This document shows positions 55,096 to 64,000 of a DNA stretch of 64,000 bases, one piece after another. The stretch is from positions 124,001 through 188,000 of the forward strand of contig CANMWQ010000002.1 of assembly GCA_947501685.1 (NCBI GenBank), in the 5' to 3' direction. The translations under genes and the position numbers were made by a program. This stretch comes from an uncultured Litoreibacter sp. (GTDB lineage Bacteria > Pseudomonadota > Alphaproteobacteria > Rhodobacterales > Rhodobacteraceae). The stretch's first letter is position 1; each line of letters begins with the position of its first letter. The notes under the pieces are model-generated. The model was not told where the DNA came from, ran no database searches, and was given only the letters and a program-made list of their open reading frames with translations.

Positions 55096-55127
55096 CCCAT
55101 ATAGGTGCCACGCCGTTCAGACGCAAT
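55096..55127 (-). promoter_or_regulatory. Sigma-32-type heat-shock promoter of hslV
   Basis: On the minus strand ATTG (55124-55127), 18 bp, then CCTATATGGG (55096-55105). The -10 box matches CYTAT-T--G fully. It is the same CCTATAT core as the dnaK promoter. Confidence 0.7.
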
Positions 55128-55192
55128 TCGCACCGCAATTTGGAGGACTGGGTCAGATCGTGTATGATCTATCCATTTAGGGGTGTCTTTTC

Positions 55193-56383
55193 ATGCCGAA
55201 GAATATTGTCCTGCTGCTCGACGGCACGTCGAACGAGATCAAAACCAACCGCTCAAACATCCTGCGCCTCTACGGCACTTTGAAGAAGTCTGAGGACCAG
55301 CTTGTCTATTACGACCCCGGTGTCGGCACATTGGGTGGCGATGGCGCGTGGTCCCGGATTTGGCGAAAGACGGTTGAGATTTGGGGGATGGCGACGGGAT
55401 GGGGTCTCGATCAGAATGTAAAGGAAGCCTACCGCTTTCTGATAGAGAATTATGATGACGGGAAACGGTCCGACGGCCCCGATGAGGATCGCGACCGGAT
55501 ATATATTTTTGGGTTTTCACGCGGTGCGTATTCGGCGCGGATCCTCGCGGGTTTTATTCACGCATTTGGGTTGGTGGAGTCTCGCGGCATGAACCTGATC
55601 GACTATGCGTATCGCGCATACAAGCGGATCAATGATCGCAAAGAAGGGACTTTCGACGAAATCAGGCTGTATGAGCGCATTCTGCGTCCAGATAAGCCGC
55701 CGATCCAATGTCTCGGGCTCTTTGACACTGTGGCCTCTGTCATCGAAAGCGGCAGGTTCGGGTTTCGCTTGAAGAAACATGCTTTCACCAAGACCAACAC
55801 GTCTGTTGTCAGCATCCGTCATGCCGTGGCTATTGACGAGCGGCGTACGATGTTCCGCCCGCAGCTTTGGCCACTTGATGTCAGCTTTCTGCGCAACCGT
55901 TTTGACCCGAACGATGCCACGCCGCAGGATGCCAAGGAGGTGTGGTTTGCGGGTGTGCATGGGGACGTTGGTGGCGGCTACCCGGAGGCACAATCATCCC
56001 TCGCCAAACTCCCGCTGCATTGGATGATTGAGCAGACGCATGCGGAAGGGTTGCTGTACAAAACCCGGACGGTCAATGAGTTGGTTTTGGGCATGCGGGA
56101 AGACCGAGACTATACCCGCCCCGACCCGTTGGGGCGCAAACACGACTCAATGAATTGGGCTTGGGCGATTCTGGAGTTTTTGCCACGGCTCAAACCGGAA
56201 GACAGCAAACGGCCGTCCATTCTCGGGATAACCATTCCATTGTTTGAGCCGCGCACCATTCCCGAAGGTGCAAGGATACATGGCTCTGTGGACGTTCGAA
56301 TGGCGATGAGCAACTACAAACCACCAAACCTGCCGACGACTTATGAGGTCGAGCCCTGGGACGAAAAAGGCCCCGAGACATGA
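55193..56383 (+). CDS. DUF2235/Tle1-like alpha/beta hydrolase
   Basis: Predicted alpha/beta hydrolase of the DUF2235 family, 396 residues. The N-terminal NIVLLLDGTSNEIKTNRSN begins the domain. The nucleophile elbow is GFSRGAYSAR (G-x-S-x-G), and an HGDVGGGYPE segment follows with a candidate acid. The family includes type VI secretion phospholipase effectors (Tle1) and free-standing proteins. No secretion gene, immunity gene or signal peptide is nearby, so a stand-alone cellular role is more likely. The 3' end of the gene forms one arm of the terminator for the convergent infB. Confidence 0.82.
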   Translation: MPKNIVLLLDGTSNEIKTNRSNILRLYGTLKKSEDQLVYYDPGVGTLGGDGAWSRIWRKTVEIWGMATGWGLDQNVKEAYRFLIENYDDGKRSDGPDEDRDRIYIFGFSRGAYSARILAGFIHAFGLVESRGMNLIDYAYRAYKRINDRKEGTFDEIRLYERILRPDKPPIQCLGLFDTVASVIESGRFGFRLKKHAFTKTNTSVVSIRHAVAIDERRTMFRPQLWPLDVSFLRNRFDPNDATPQDAKEVWFAGVHGDVGGGYPEAQSSLAKLPLHWMIEQTHAEGLLYKTRTVNELVLGMREDRDYTRPDPLGRKHDSMNWAWAILEFLPRLKPEDSKRPSILGITIPLFEPRTIPEGARIHGSVDVRMAMSNYKPPNLPTTYEVEPWDEKGPET

Positions 56384-56396
56384 ACCTCGGGGCCTT
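56364..56396. terminator. Terminator shared by infB and the DUF2235 gene
   Basis: AAGGCCCCGAG (56367-56377) pairs with CTCGGGGCCTT (56386-56396); the loop holds the DUF2235 stop codon. On the minus strand five Ts follow (56364-56368), so it is a strong terminator for infB; on the plus strand the T-run is short. Confidence 0.9.
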
Positions 56397-56417
56397 TCGA
56401 ATTCAATCTCGAAGAGC

Positions 56418-58901
56418 TTACGCCAAGTTGCGCTCGACCTCTTCGCGGGTGAAGATCTCGATGACGTCATCTGGGCGGATGTCTTCGTAATTCTCGAACG
56501 CCATGCCGCATTCCTGGCCGGACTGCACCTCTGGCACCTCGTCCTTGAAGCGCTTGAGGGTTTTCAGCGTGCCTTCGTGAATCACCACGTTGTCGCGCAG
56601 CAAACGCACACCGGCAGAACGCCGTGCGACGCCTTCGGTGACCAGACACCCGGCAACCTTGCCGACGCCTGTGACCTTGAAGACCTCTTTGATCGCGGCG
56701 TAACCGATAAAGGTTTCCTTGATCTCCGCGCTGAGCAAGCCGGAGGCGGCCTGTTTCACGTCATCGACCAGATCGTAGATCACAGAATAGTAACGGATCT
56801 CGATGCCCTTCTGGTTAGCCGTGTTCCGCGCTGGCGTGTTGGCCCGCACGTTAAAGCCAAAGACGGGCGCGCCGGAGGCTTCGGCCAAACCGATATCGCT
56901 TTCCGTGATCGCGCCAACACCGGAGTGCAGCACGCGGACGCGGACCTCGTCATTGCCGATTTTTTCCATCGCTTGGACAATCGCCTCGGCAGAGCCTTGC
57001 ACGTCGGCTTTCACCACGATCGGCATCTCGGAGACATTCTCGTCCGCCTTGGCATTCGCCATCAGCTGTTCGAGCGTCGTCGCAGCACCGGCAGCGGCAC
57101 GTTTGTCCTTGGCGGCGTTGGCGCGGTACTCGGCGATTTCACGCGCCTGCGCCTCGGTCTCGACCACGTTCAACACGTCACCCGCTTCGGGCGTGCCGTT
57201 CAGGCCAAGCACCTCGACAGGCACAGACGGCCCGGCCTCTTTGACGCGCTTGCCCTGGTCGTTTTCCATGGCGCGCACGCGGCCCCATTGCTCGCCCACG
57301 ACGAAGATATCACCTTGCTTGAGCGTCCCGGTTTGCACCAGCACGGTGGCGACCGGCCCACGGCCGACGTCAAGCTGCGCTTCAATCACGGCGCCATTGG
57401 CAGCGCGTTCGGGGTTTGCTTTGAGTTCCAGAATCTCGGCTTGCAAGGCGATGGCCTCAAGCAACTGGTCAAGGCCCTGACCCGAGATCGCCGAGACCTC
57501 GACGTCCTGAACCTCACCGGACATCTTCTCGACGATGACCTCATGTTGCAGCAGATCAGTGCGCACCTTGTCCGGGTTGGCCGCAGGCAGGTCGATCTTG
57601 TTAATCGCTACGATCATTGGCACTTCGGCGGCCTGCGCGTGGCGGATAGCCTCGATGGTTTGCGGCATGACCGCGTCATCGGCAGCGACAACCAGCACCA
57701 CGATATCCGTCACCTGCGCGCCACGGGCCCGCATGGAGGTGAACGCCGCGTGGCCGGGTGTGTCGAGGAAGGTCAGCTTCTGGCCGCCTTGCTCCACCTG
57801 ATAGGCACCAATATGCTGCGTGATCCCGCCAGCCTCGCCTGCCACAACGCGCGCGTTGCGAATGGCATCAAGCACGGAGGTTTTGCCGTGGTCCACGTGA
57901 CCCATCACGGTAATCACTGGTGGCCGTGGTTTCAGGTCTTCGGCCTTGTCTTCGGTCGCGACAATCACGTCCTCCACATCGGCATCAGAGACCCGCACAA
58001 CCTTGTGGCCAAACTCTTCGATGATCAGCTCGGCCGTGTCTGCGTCGATGGTTTGTGTCTGCGTCACCATCATGCCGTTGGTCATCAGCGCCTTGACGAC
58101 GTCTGCGACACGCTCCGACATACGGTTTGCCAGCTCCGAGACAACAATGGCCTCGGGCAGCTGCACGTCACGCACGACCTTTTCGCGTTCCACTGTGCCG
58201 CCCATGGCCTTTTGCCGCGCACGTTCTTGCTTGCGCTTCATTGCAGCCATGGACTTGTGACGCCCATCGCCGCCACGCAGCGCCTGGTTCAGGGTCAGCT
58301 TGCCGGAGCGGCGTCCGTCATCAACGCGGCCCTTGCCGCCCTTGTTGTCACGGTCGCGGTCACGGCGATCAGGTGTTGGCGCAGCTTTGCCGCCGCCACG
58401 CGGACCAGAGGGGGCCACCGCCGGCTCACCCGGAGCAGCTGCCGCAGCGGATGGTTTGGGCGCTTTTGCCTCCTCGGCCTCACGCAGCTTGCGGGCGTCT
58501 TCGGCAGCTTTTGCCTTCAGCGCGTCTTCGCGCTCCTTCTCTTCGCGTTCCTTGGCCTCGGCCTCGGCACGGCGGCGCTCACGGCGCTCTGCTTGTTCTT
58601 TCTCTTCGGCGACGCGGCGTTCGGCATCCGCGGCCTCTTGCTCTTTGGCCGCCTGAAGCGCCTTCATACGGCGATCCATCTCGGCATCAGAGATACCGGC
58701 AGGCCGCTTGGACGGGTCCGAGGCCCGAGGGGACGCGTTTGGCGCAGGTGCGTTTGCAGCACCCGGCTTGGGCACCACAACGCGTTTGCGTTTGGTTTCC
58801 ACCACCACATTCTTGGTGCGCCCGTGGCTGAAGCTTTGCTTCACTTGTCCGGGTCGTGCGCCTTTAAGGCCCAAAGGTTTTTTGCCGTCACTATCGCTCA
58901 T
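56418..58901 (-). CDS. infB: Translation initiation factor IF-2
   Basis: GTPase that places initiator tRNA on the 30S subunit, 827 residues. The first 290 residues include a short IF2_N-like start ([19 protein letters not shown]) and a highly charged, Ala/Arg/Glu-rich region with [19 protein letters not shown]-type coiled coil. The G domain is [26 protein letters not shown] and NKIDLPAAN. The C-terminal domains are complete. It is last in the rimP-nusA-ylxRQ-infB unit, overlapping the preceding gene by 11 bp. Confidence 0.97.
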   Translation of the reverse strand: MSDSDGKKPLGLKGARPGQVKQSFSHGRTKNVVVETKRKRVVVPKPGAANAPAPNASPRASDPSKRPAGISDAEMDRRMKALQAAKEQEAADAERRVAEEKEQAERRERRRAEAEAKEREEKEREDALKAKAAEDARKLREAEEAKAPKPSAAAAAPGEPAVAPSGPRGGGKAAPTPDRRDRDRDNKGGKGRVDDGRRSGKLTLNQALRGGDGRHKSMAAMKRKQERARQKAMGGTVEREKVVRDVQLPEAIVVSELANRMSERVADVVKALMTNGMMVTQTQTIDADTAELIIEEFGHKVVRVSDADVEDVIVATEDKAEDLKPRPPVITVMGHVDHGKTSVLDAIRNARVVAGEAGGITQHIGAYQVEQGGQKLTFLDTPGHAAFTSMRARGAQVTDIVVLVVAADDAVMPQTIEAIRHAQAAEVPMIVAINKIDLPAANPDKVRTDLLQHEVIVEKMSGEVQDVEVSAISGQGLDQLLEAIALQAEILELKANPERAANGAVIEAQLDVGRGPVATVLVQTGTLKQGDIFVVGEQWGRVRAMENDQGKRVKEAGPSVPVEVLGLNGTPEAGDVLNVVETEAQAREIAEYRANAAKDKRAAAGAATTLEQLMANAKADENVSEMPIVVKADVQGSAEAIVQAMEKIGNDEVRVRVLHSGVGAITESDIGLAEASGAPVFGFNVRANTPARNTANQKGIEIRYYSVIYDLVDDVKQAASGLLSAEIKETFIGYAAIKEVFKVTGVGKVAGCLVTEGVARRSAGVRLLRDNVVIHEGTLKTLKRFKDEVPEVQSGQECGMAFENYEDIRPDDVIEIFTREEVERNLA

Positions 58902-59532
58902 GCGTCGTATTTTCCTTTTTCGAGGGCTTGGTTTTGCCGCTCATTCCGCGGACGCCCTTCAGCCGGATGCCTTCAGCTTTCACTTGCTTGCTGAGTCCAC
59001 CCGCCGTTAAGGCGCCATGTATCACACTTTCCCGGCCGAATGCCAAACCCAATTCCTGAGCGGTCAAACAGCCAATAAAAACGTCCTTGCCGGGCGGCGA
59101 GTGCAGCTTGGATTTGCCCCGCTCCGACCCGTCGCTGGCCTGCACCAGAAGACGCGCGCGTTCCGTCTCCAGCAGGCCTTTTACTTTTTCGTACCCGGTC
59201 ACCGCCTGACCCGCCTTGCGCGCCAGCGAGATCAGGTTGACCAAACGCCGCGCCAATAGGCTTTCGGTCTGTTCAAACAGATCATCCGGGACGGTGACCT
59301 GCTCCTTGGCGGAGCGCGAGAACGCCTTCTTCTTGATGGCGGTCTGCAGCGCCTCTTTGGTCGCCGTCACCCAGATACCACGTCCGGGTAACTTTCCCAT
59401 GACATCTGGAACGGCCTGACCTTCAGGTCCCACCACGAAACGGATCATCAAAGCGGGGTCGCCCACCTCTCCTGTAGCGATGCAGCGCCGCTCCAAACCG
59501 TCTGTCTTTTTATCTCGACCGCCGCGGCTCAT
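58891..59532 (-). CDS. YlxR-YlxQ fusion RNA-binding protein
   Basis: Probable RNA-binding protein, 213 residues. Residues 14-90 are YlxR/DUF448 ([39 protein letters not shown]). Residues about 95-190 look like an L7Ae/YlxQ domain ([46 protein letters not shown]). YlxR and YlxQ are separate genes in Firmicutes; the fusion is common in alphaproteobacteria. It sits between nusA and infB as usual and overlaps infB by 11 bp. Confidence 0.88.
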   Translation of the reverse strand: MSRGGRDKKTDGLERRCIATGEVGDPALMIRFVVGPEGQAVPDVMGKLPGRGIWVTATKEALQTAIKKKAFSRSAKEQVTVPDDLFEQTESLLARRLVNLISLARKAGQAVTGYEKVKGLLETERARLLVQASDGSERGKSKLHSPPGKDVFIGCLTAQELGLAFGRESVIHGALTAGGLSKQVKAEGIRLKGVRGMSGKTKPSKKENTTHER

Positions 59533-59554
59533 GCCGGAACTCTGAGACCTGAGA

Positions 59555-61174
59555 TCAGGCCTCAGCCCCTTCTTCAGTGGCTTCGCCTTCGGTCTCTTCT
59601 TCCTCGGTCACCAAGTCAGCCGGATCGACCCAGCCAAGTTGGATACGGGCGGTCATGATCAGCGTTTGTGCCTCTTCCAAAGACATGTCGAATTTCTCCA
59701 AAACGCCGTCATCCTTGACGCGCTCCTCGCCAACGGTGGTCCAGCCACCGGCCAGTTCCCAATCGGCGCAGGTTGCGAAATCTTCCAGCGTTTTGACGTC
59801 GTCTTCTGCCAGTGCTTCTACCATCTGGGGTGTCAGGCCATCGAATCCAATAAGGCTGTCCTCGGCACCCAGCTCGCGGGCGTGGTCCAGCGCCTTCTTG
59901 TTCTGCGCTTCCAGATAGTCGCGGGCACGGGCTTGCAGCTCGGAGGCGGTGTCACCGTCCACGCCGTCAATCACCAGCAGCTCATCCACCTCGACATAAG
60001 CCACCTCTTCGAGCGAGGTGAACCCTTCGGAAACCAGAAGCTGTGCGAAGAACTCGTCCAGGTCGAGCGTTTCCATGAACAGCTTGGTGCGCTCTTCGAA
60101 CTCGGCCTGACGACGCGCGGATTCTTCTTCCTCGGTCATGATGTCGATGTCGAGCCCGGTCAGCTGAGACGCCAAACGCACGTTTTGGCCACGACGGCCA
60201 ATGGCCAGCGACAGCTGCTCTTCGGGAACAACAACCTCGATGCGCTCCGCTTCCTCGTCCAGAACCACCTTGGAAACCTCGGCCGGTTGAAGCGCGTTCA
60301 CCAGGAAGGTCGGCACGTCTTCGTTCCACGGGATGATGTCGATCTTCTCGCCTTGCAGCTCGTTGACAACCGCCTGAACCCGAGAACCGCGCATACCAAC
60401 GCAGGCGCCCACAGGGTCGATGGAGTTATCATAGGAAATCACGGCAATCTTGGCGCGCGAACCGGGGTCACGGGCCACAGCTTTGATGTCGATGATGCCG
60501 TCATAAATTTCAGGCACCTCCATCTTGAACAGCTCCGCCATGAATTGCGGATCGGTACGGCTCAGGAAGATCTGCGGGCCACGCACTTCGCGGCGCACGT
60601 CCTTGATGTAAACGCGGATGCGGTCATTGGGGCGATACGCCTCGCGACCGATCTTCTCGTTCCGGCGCAGGATCGCTTCGCCACGGCCAATGTCGACGAT
60701 GACGTTGCCATATTCCTCGCGCTTGACCTGACCGTTGATGATGGTCCCGGCTTTGTCCTTGAACTCCTCGTACTGACGATCCCGCTCAGCTTCGCGGACC
60801 TTCTGCAAAATCACCTGCTTGGCGGATTGCGCGGCGATGCGGCCCATCTCAACCGGAGGCACCTCGTCCACGATCGTGTCGCCAATTTCTGGCGCATCCA
60901 GAAATTCCTTGGCGTCCTCGACATTCAGCTCGGCGCGGTCGTTCTCGATCTCGTCATCGGCCACCACGGTACGCACGCGGGTGAAGGTCGCCTTGCCGGT
61001 CTTGCGGTCGATGGAGACGCGAATATCCAGCTCGGCCCCGTAACGCGACTTGGCGGCGCGGGCGAGGGATTCTTCCATCGCTTCCACAACCAGCTCCGGG
61101 TCGATCATCTTCTCGCGGGCAACAGCTTCTGCGGTTTGCAGAAGCTCCAGCTGGTTTGCTGAGGTAATAGCCAT
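59555..61174 (-). CDS. nusA: Transcription termination/antitermination factor NusA
   Basis: RNA polymerase-binding elongation factor, 539 residues. The N-terminal domain ([22 protein letters not shown]) contacts polymerase. S1 (about 135-200, [22 protein letters not shown]), KH1 ([11 protein letters not shown] to [11 protein letters not shown]-like) and KH2 ([20 protein letters not shown]) follow. Two acidic repeat domains occupy about 380-500, and an acidic tail ends the protein. It lies 3 bp after rimP. NusA commonly regulates its own operon, which matters for the leader at 61776-61881. Confidence 0.97.
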   Translation of the reverse strand: MAITSANQLELLQTAEAVAREKMIDPELVVEAMEESLARAAKSRYGAELDIRVSIDRKTGKATFTRVRTVVADDEIENDRAELNVEDAKEFLDAPEIGDTIVDEVPPVEMGRIAAQSAKQVILQKVREAERDRQYEEFKDKAGTIINGQVKREEYGNVIVDIGRGEAILRRNEKIGREAYRPNDRIRVYIKDVRREVRGPQIFLSRTDPQFMAELFKMEVPEIYDGIIDIKAVARDPGSRAKIAVISYDNSIDPVGACVGMRGSRVQAVVNELQGEKIDIIPWNEDVPTFLVNALQPAEVSKVVLDEEAERIEVVVPEEQLSLAIGRRGQNVRLASQLTGLDIDIMTEEEESARRQAEFEERTKLFMETLDLDEFFAQLLVSEGFTSLEEVAYVEVDELLVIDGVDGDTASELQARARDYLEAQNKKALDHARELGAEDSLIGFDGLTPQMVEALAEDDVKTLEDFATCADWELAGGWTTVGEERVKDDGVLEKFDMSLEEAQTLIMTARIQLGWVDPADLVTEEEETEGEATEEGAEA

Positions 61175-61177
61175 TCT

Positions 61178-61750
61178 TTAGTCCTCTTCACCGTCGACGA
61201 TCTGTTGGACCTCGTCGAATTGGGTTTCGTCAATTTCGCCCGCGTCTTTGCGGTTCTTTAGCATGTCGCGGATCAGATCATCCGTCAGAACAAGTTTCGC
61301 GTCGGTCAGCCAGTCGAAGTGCAGTCCGACCGTGCCTTCGTCCAGATTGATCAGCACCTCGTCACCTTCGGTTCCGGCGATCTCGCCCTTGAACCGGCGG
61401 CGGCCGTCGATCAATTGGTCTGTTTCCAGCTTGGCCTCATAGCCCTGCCACATGTCAAAATCCTTCAGCCGCGTCAAAGGCCGATCAATACCGGGGGACG
61501 ACACCTCAAGGTTATATTCCCCTGAAATAGGGTCTTCCACATCCATCACGGCGGAGAGCGCGGTGGAGATTTCGGCCAAATCCTCGACCTCAATCCCACC
61601 CTCGGGCTTGTCAGCCATAACCTGCAAAATATCCGTCTTGCCGCCCATCAGACGCAAACGCACCAGCTCATATCCCAGACCCTCAATAACGGGTTTGGCG
61701 ATCTCGGCCAGACGGCGGTCGATGGCGGCTTTGGCGATCAGGTCAGACAT
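61178..61750 (-). CDS. rimP: Ribosome maturation factor RimP
   Basis: Assembly factor of the 30S subunit, 190 residues. [37 protein letters not shown] is the core, and [24 protein letters not shown] is the diagnostic block. It is the first gene of the rimP-nusA-ylxRQ-infB unit. A terminator-like hairpin ends only about 25 bp before its ATG on the same strand, so any promoter must lie upstream of that hairpin. Confidence 0.95.
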   Translation of the reverse strand: MSDLIAKAAIDRRLAEIAKPVIEGLGYELVRLRLMGGKTDILQVMADKPEGGIEVEDLAEISTALSAVMDVEDPISGEYNLEVSSPGIDRPLTRLKDFDMWQGYEAKLETDQLIDGRRRFKGEIAGTEGDEVLINLDEGTVGLHFDWLTDAKLVLTDDLIRDMLKNRKDAGEIDETQFDEVQQIVDGEED

Positions 61751-61775
61751 AGGGTCCTAGGTTACGTGGCGACAC

Positions 61776-61799
61776 AAAAAAACGGGCGCGCGGCCCGTT
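61776..61799 (-). terminator. Terminator-like hairpin in the rimP leader (possible attenuator)
   Basis: On the minus strand AACGGGC and GCCCGTT form a stem (arms at 61793-61799 and 61781-61787) followed by a T-run (61776-61782). It lies 25 bp before the rimP ATG. Upstream sequence (61834-61840) can pair with its loop side, giving an alternative fold. Confidence 0.75.
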
Positions 61800-61852
61800 G
61801 ATGTTTCCCGGTGGGCGCTGGGGGTGGAAACCAGCGCGCCGCTGTTGAGAGG

Positions 61853-61881
61853 GATATACGCAAGCTGACCCGAGTCTGCAA
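61853..61881 (-). promoter_or_regulatory. Possible sigma-70 promoter of rimP-nusA-infB
   Basis: On the minus strand TTGCAG (61876-61881), 17 bp, then TATATC (61853-61858). The -35 matches 3 of 6 and the -10 4 of 6. Transcription from here would include the leader hairpin, about 100 nt before rimP. Confidence 0.4.
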
Positions 61882-61912
61882 GGGGCTGGGTCAGATCTGT
61901 TGCGATGGGCGG

Positions 61913-61936
61913 AAAACCGGGCGTCACTGCGCCCGG
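61913..61936 (-). terminator. Terminator of the DEAD-box helicase gene
   Basis: CCGGGCG and CGCCCGG (61917-61923 and 61930-61936) form a 7-bp stem with a 6-nt loop, followed by TTTT on the minus strand (61913-61916). It lies 8 bp after the helicase stop codon. Confidence 0.8.
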
Positions 61937-61943
61937 CCTTCGC

Positions 61944-64000
61944 TTATTTCTTCGGACCTGACCGCTTCGGCACTGCGCCGCCGCCTTTGCCCTTGAACGG
62001 CTTCCCTTTTCCACGCGGGCGTAAGGATTTTGATGGGTCGGACGCGAATTTTGGTTTGGCAGCGGTTTTGGGCTTGCCGTCCTTAGGCGCCCCTGTTGGC
62101 TTTGAAGCCTTTGGACCGCCTTTGGGTTTGCCCGCTGGCTTCTCCGTTTTGTAATCCGGCTTGCCCGCCGGTTTGGCGGCCCCCTTGGGTTTCCCGCCGG
62201 GCTTGCTTTCATATTTCGGTTTGCCCGCCGGTTTCCCTGCGGGTTTGTCGTCATAGCGCGGCTTGGCCTTGCCCGCAGGCTTCGGCTTGCCCTTGAAATC
62301 GGAGACCACATCCGGGTCGTGCTTGGGCTTCTTGTCTTTCCACTCTTTCTTCTCTTTCGGCGCGCGCCGTGGGTCGCCGCCCAGATCATCCAGAGGTTTG
62401 CGCCGGTTCGAGGCGATGCCGCCACGCGGTTTGCCGCCGGGCTTTGGCCCTTTGTCGAACCGTGGGGGTCTGGACGTATCCGGTACGTGGTCAAGTTTGG
62501 TAAGAGTTGCCCCCTCTTCCAGCGACATGTCTGGGCCAAGCGCTTTGACGAAGCCTGCGACCGACTTGTCCTTCAGCTCCACAAAGGTCTCGGTTTCCTG
62601 AACCCGGATCGCGCCAATATCGTCTTTGGAAATGTCACCCATCCGGCAGAGCATCGGCAGAAGCCAGCGCGGCTCTGCGCGGTCATTGCGGCCCACGGAG
62701 ATGGAGAACCATTGCGACGGGCCAAACGCCTCACGGGGTTTCGGCGCATCCTTGGTGGACGGCGCGGCGAGGTCTTCAGGGGCCGTCTGGCGGGAGCGAT
62801 AGAGCCGTAAATAGGCCGCGGCGATTTGCTCTGAAGTAAAGGTTTCCGCCAGTTTAGAGACGAATTCTTGTTCATCCTTGCCCGGCTCATCAGTGAATGC
62901 GGGATCCGAGAACATGCGTTCATGATCGCGCTGCAACACCTCATCAGCCGTAGGTGCCGCACCCCATTCGGCCTGAACCTTTGCAAATTTCAACAGCCGC
63001 TCGGCCTTCTTGGACCAGCGCTGCGGCACGATGATAGCCGACACACCCTTGCGCCCCGCGCGCCCCGTCCGGCCGGAGCGGTGCAGCAGCGTTTCGCCAT
63101 TATTGGGCAGCTCCGCATGCACGACCAGTTCCAGATTGGGCAGGTCAATCCCGCGCGCCGCAACATCCGTCGCCACGCAGACCCGCGCCCGCCCGTCGCG
63201 CATGGCCTGCAACGCATGGGTCCGCTCGTTCTGGCTCAGCTCGCCCGACAGCGCGACCACCTGAAACCCCCGGTTCGAGAACCGCGCGGTCAGCCGATTC
63301 ACTGTTGCCCGTGTGTTGCAAAACACGATGGCATTCTGTGCTTCATAATAGCGCAGCACATTGATGATCGCGTTCTCAGGATCGTTTCCGGCCACTAACA
63401 TGGCGCGGTATTCAATGTCGGAATGCTGCGATTTCTCGGCCACCGTTTGCAGCCGCACCGCGTCGGCACGCTGGTAGCTTTCGGCCAGCCGGGCGATCAT
63501 CTTTGGCACCGTGGCCGAGAACATCAGCGTGCGGCGGTCCTCAGGGGCTTGGCTGAGGATAAACTCCAGATCCTCGCGGAACCCAAGGTCCAGCATCTCA
63601 TCCGCCTCATCCAGCACCACGGCTCGGATGTCAGACATGTCCAGACTGCCGCGTTTGATATGGTCTACCAGCCGCCCCGGCGTCGCCACGACAATATGCG
63701 CGCCGCGCTCTAGGGTGCGTTTTTCCGTGCGCATGTCCATGCCGCCCACGGTGGAGGCCACGGTTGCGCCTGCGAATTCGTAGAGCCAGTCCAACTCCCG
63801 TTTCACCTGCAAGGCAAGTTCGCGCGTAGGCGCGACCACCAAGGCCAAAGGTGCTGCGGGCCTGCCAAAGGTTTCGTCTTCCCCCAACAAGGTTGGCGCG
63901 ATTGCCAAGCCGAAGCCCACGGTCTTGCCGGACCCGGTTTGCGCTGAGACCAAAAGGTCCTTTTCCGCATGGTTAGGGTCTGTCACGGCCTCCTGCACTT
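61944..64000 (-). CDS. DEAD-box RNA helicase with DbpA-type RNA-binding domain and long basic tail (5' truncated)
   Basis: ATP-dependent RNA helicase acting on rRNA or mRNA. The start is beyond the window edge; the visible part begins in the Q motif (VQ). Motif I is AQTGSGKT, Ib TPGRL, II LDEADEML, III FSAT, and motif VI HRSGRTGRAG. A DbpA RNA-binding domain follows at about 430-500 of the visible chain (SISVGRNDRAEPRWLLPMLC). The last 170 residues are rich in K, P and G with repeated GKPAGKPK-type units. It is DeaD/CsdA- or DbpA-like; the exact subfamily is uncertain. Confidence 0.88.
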   Translation of the reverse strand, partial: VQEAVTDPNHAEKDLLVSAQTGSGKTVGFGLAIAPTLLGEDETFGRPAAPLALVVAPTRELALQVKRELDWLYEFAGATVASTVGGMDMRTEKRTLERGAHIVVATPGRLVDHIKRGSLDMSDIRAVVLDEADEMLDLGFREDLEFILSQAPEDRRTLMFSATVPKMIARLAESYQRADAVRLQTVAEKSQHSDIEYRAMLVAGNDPENAIINVLRYYEAQNAIVFCNTRATVNRLTARFSNRGFQVVALSGELSQNERTHALQAMRDGRARVCVATDVAARGIDLPNLELVVHAELPNNGETLLHRSGRTGRAGRKGVSAIIVPQRWSKKAERLLKFAKVQAEWGAAPTADEVLQRDHERMFSDPAFTDEPGKDEQEFVSKLAETFTSEQIAAAYLRLYRSRQTAPEDLAAPSTKDAPKPREAFGPSQWFSISVGRNDRAEPRWLLPMLCRMGDISKDDIGAIRVQETETFVELKDKSVAGFVKALGPDMSLEEGATLTKLDHVPDTSRPPRFDKGPKPGGKPRGGIASNRRKPLDDLGGDPRRAPKEKKEWKDKKPKHDPDVVSDFKGKPKPAGKAKPRYDDKPAGKPAGKPKYESKPGGKPKGAAKPAGKPDYKTEKPAGKPKGGPKASKPTGAPKDGKPKTAAKPKFASDPSKSLRPRGKGKPFKGKGGGAVPKRSGPKK

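Noticed and set aside
55193-56383. Type VI secretion effector locus
   Set aside because: Only one hydrolase gene is present; no vgrG, hcp, immunity or structural genes.
56343-58994. 883-residue plus-strand frame opposite infB
   Set aside because: Shadow of the infB reading frame; His/Arg-rich composition without a domain.
59639-61162. 507-residue plus-strand frame opposite nusA
   Set aside because: Shadow of nusA; no start signal or motif.
61757-62539. 260-residue minus-strand frame overlapping the helicase tail
   Set aside because: Other frame of the repeat-rich helicase tail; Arg-rich and without domain.
1-64000. tRNA or rRNA genes, CRISPR arrays, insertion sequences, integrated phage
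   Set aside because: Read through all intergenic gaps; no cloverleaf, repeat-spacer pattern, transposase, integrase or attachment repeat seen. A covariance search would settle small RNAs.

Overview
The window looks like chromosomal DNA of an alphaproteobacterium of the Rhodobacterales (Roseobacter-like). The evidence is the gene order (mutS, grpE-hrcA, rph-rdgB-hemW, parBA-rsmG-mnmGE-rho-hemJ, then maf-aroE-coaE-dnaQ), the fused LivH-LivM permease, the YlxR-YlxQ fusion, and the high-GC coding style. It is dense housekeeping DNA. I see no tRNA, rRNA, insertion sequence, integrase, prophage or CRISPR array. Only one gene-free stretch exceeds 300 bp (42525-42909), and it reads as the replication origin.

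Layout. 2-5680: a truncated Rieske oxygenase, then a complete branched-chain-amino-acid-type ABC importer, perhaps for an aromatic or carboxylic substrate. 5759-10562: envelope genes rnd, kdsD, lptC, lptA, lptB, then hpf and ptsN; rpoN is absent from its usual place. 10559-20818 (minus strand): cysQ, kdsB, a family 2 glycosyltransferase, galU, galE and three more glycosyltransferases, ending in an unusual double-domain sulfotransferase. This suggests synthesis of a sulfated surface glycan, with CysQ removing the PAP by-product. An orphan polysaccharide-export permease diverges from it at 20950. 21749-25753: alkB, then dnaK-dnaJ. 25771-34989: maeB, mutS, grpE-hrcA, rph-rdgB-hemW. 34986-45653: the origin domain. 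parB to hemJ point one way and maf to dnaQ the other, away from a 385-bp AT-rich gap with several DnaA-box-like sites. Two perfect parS sites lie inside rsmG and mnmG. 45657-50135: secB, fxsA, a Tim44-like gene, mltA, Smr and two unknowns. 50226-55071: an MFS carrier, then hslU and hslV, which are separated by a DM13 protein and a multi-pass membrane protein. 55193-56383: a DUF2235/Tle1-like hydrolase. 56418-61750: rimP-nusA-ylxR/Q-infB, with a leader that looks like an attenuator. 61944-64000: a truncated DEAD-box helicase with a long basic GKP-rich tail.

Regulation visible in the sequence: four promoters resemble the alphaproteobacterial sigma-32 consensus, ahead of dnaK, hrcA-grpE, hslV and (weaker) hslU. 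Together they make a local heat-shock regulon. No CIRCE element is present although hrcA is. I found nothing that clearly amounts to a wholly new system. The best leads are the sulfated-glycan operon with its tandem sulfotransferase, the attenuator-like rimP leader, and the split hslV/hslU locus.
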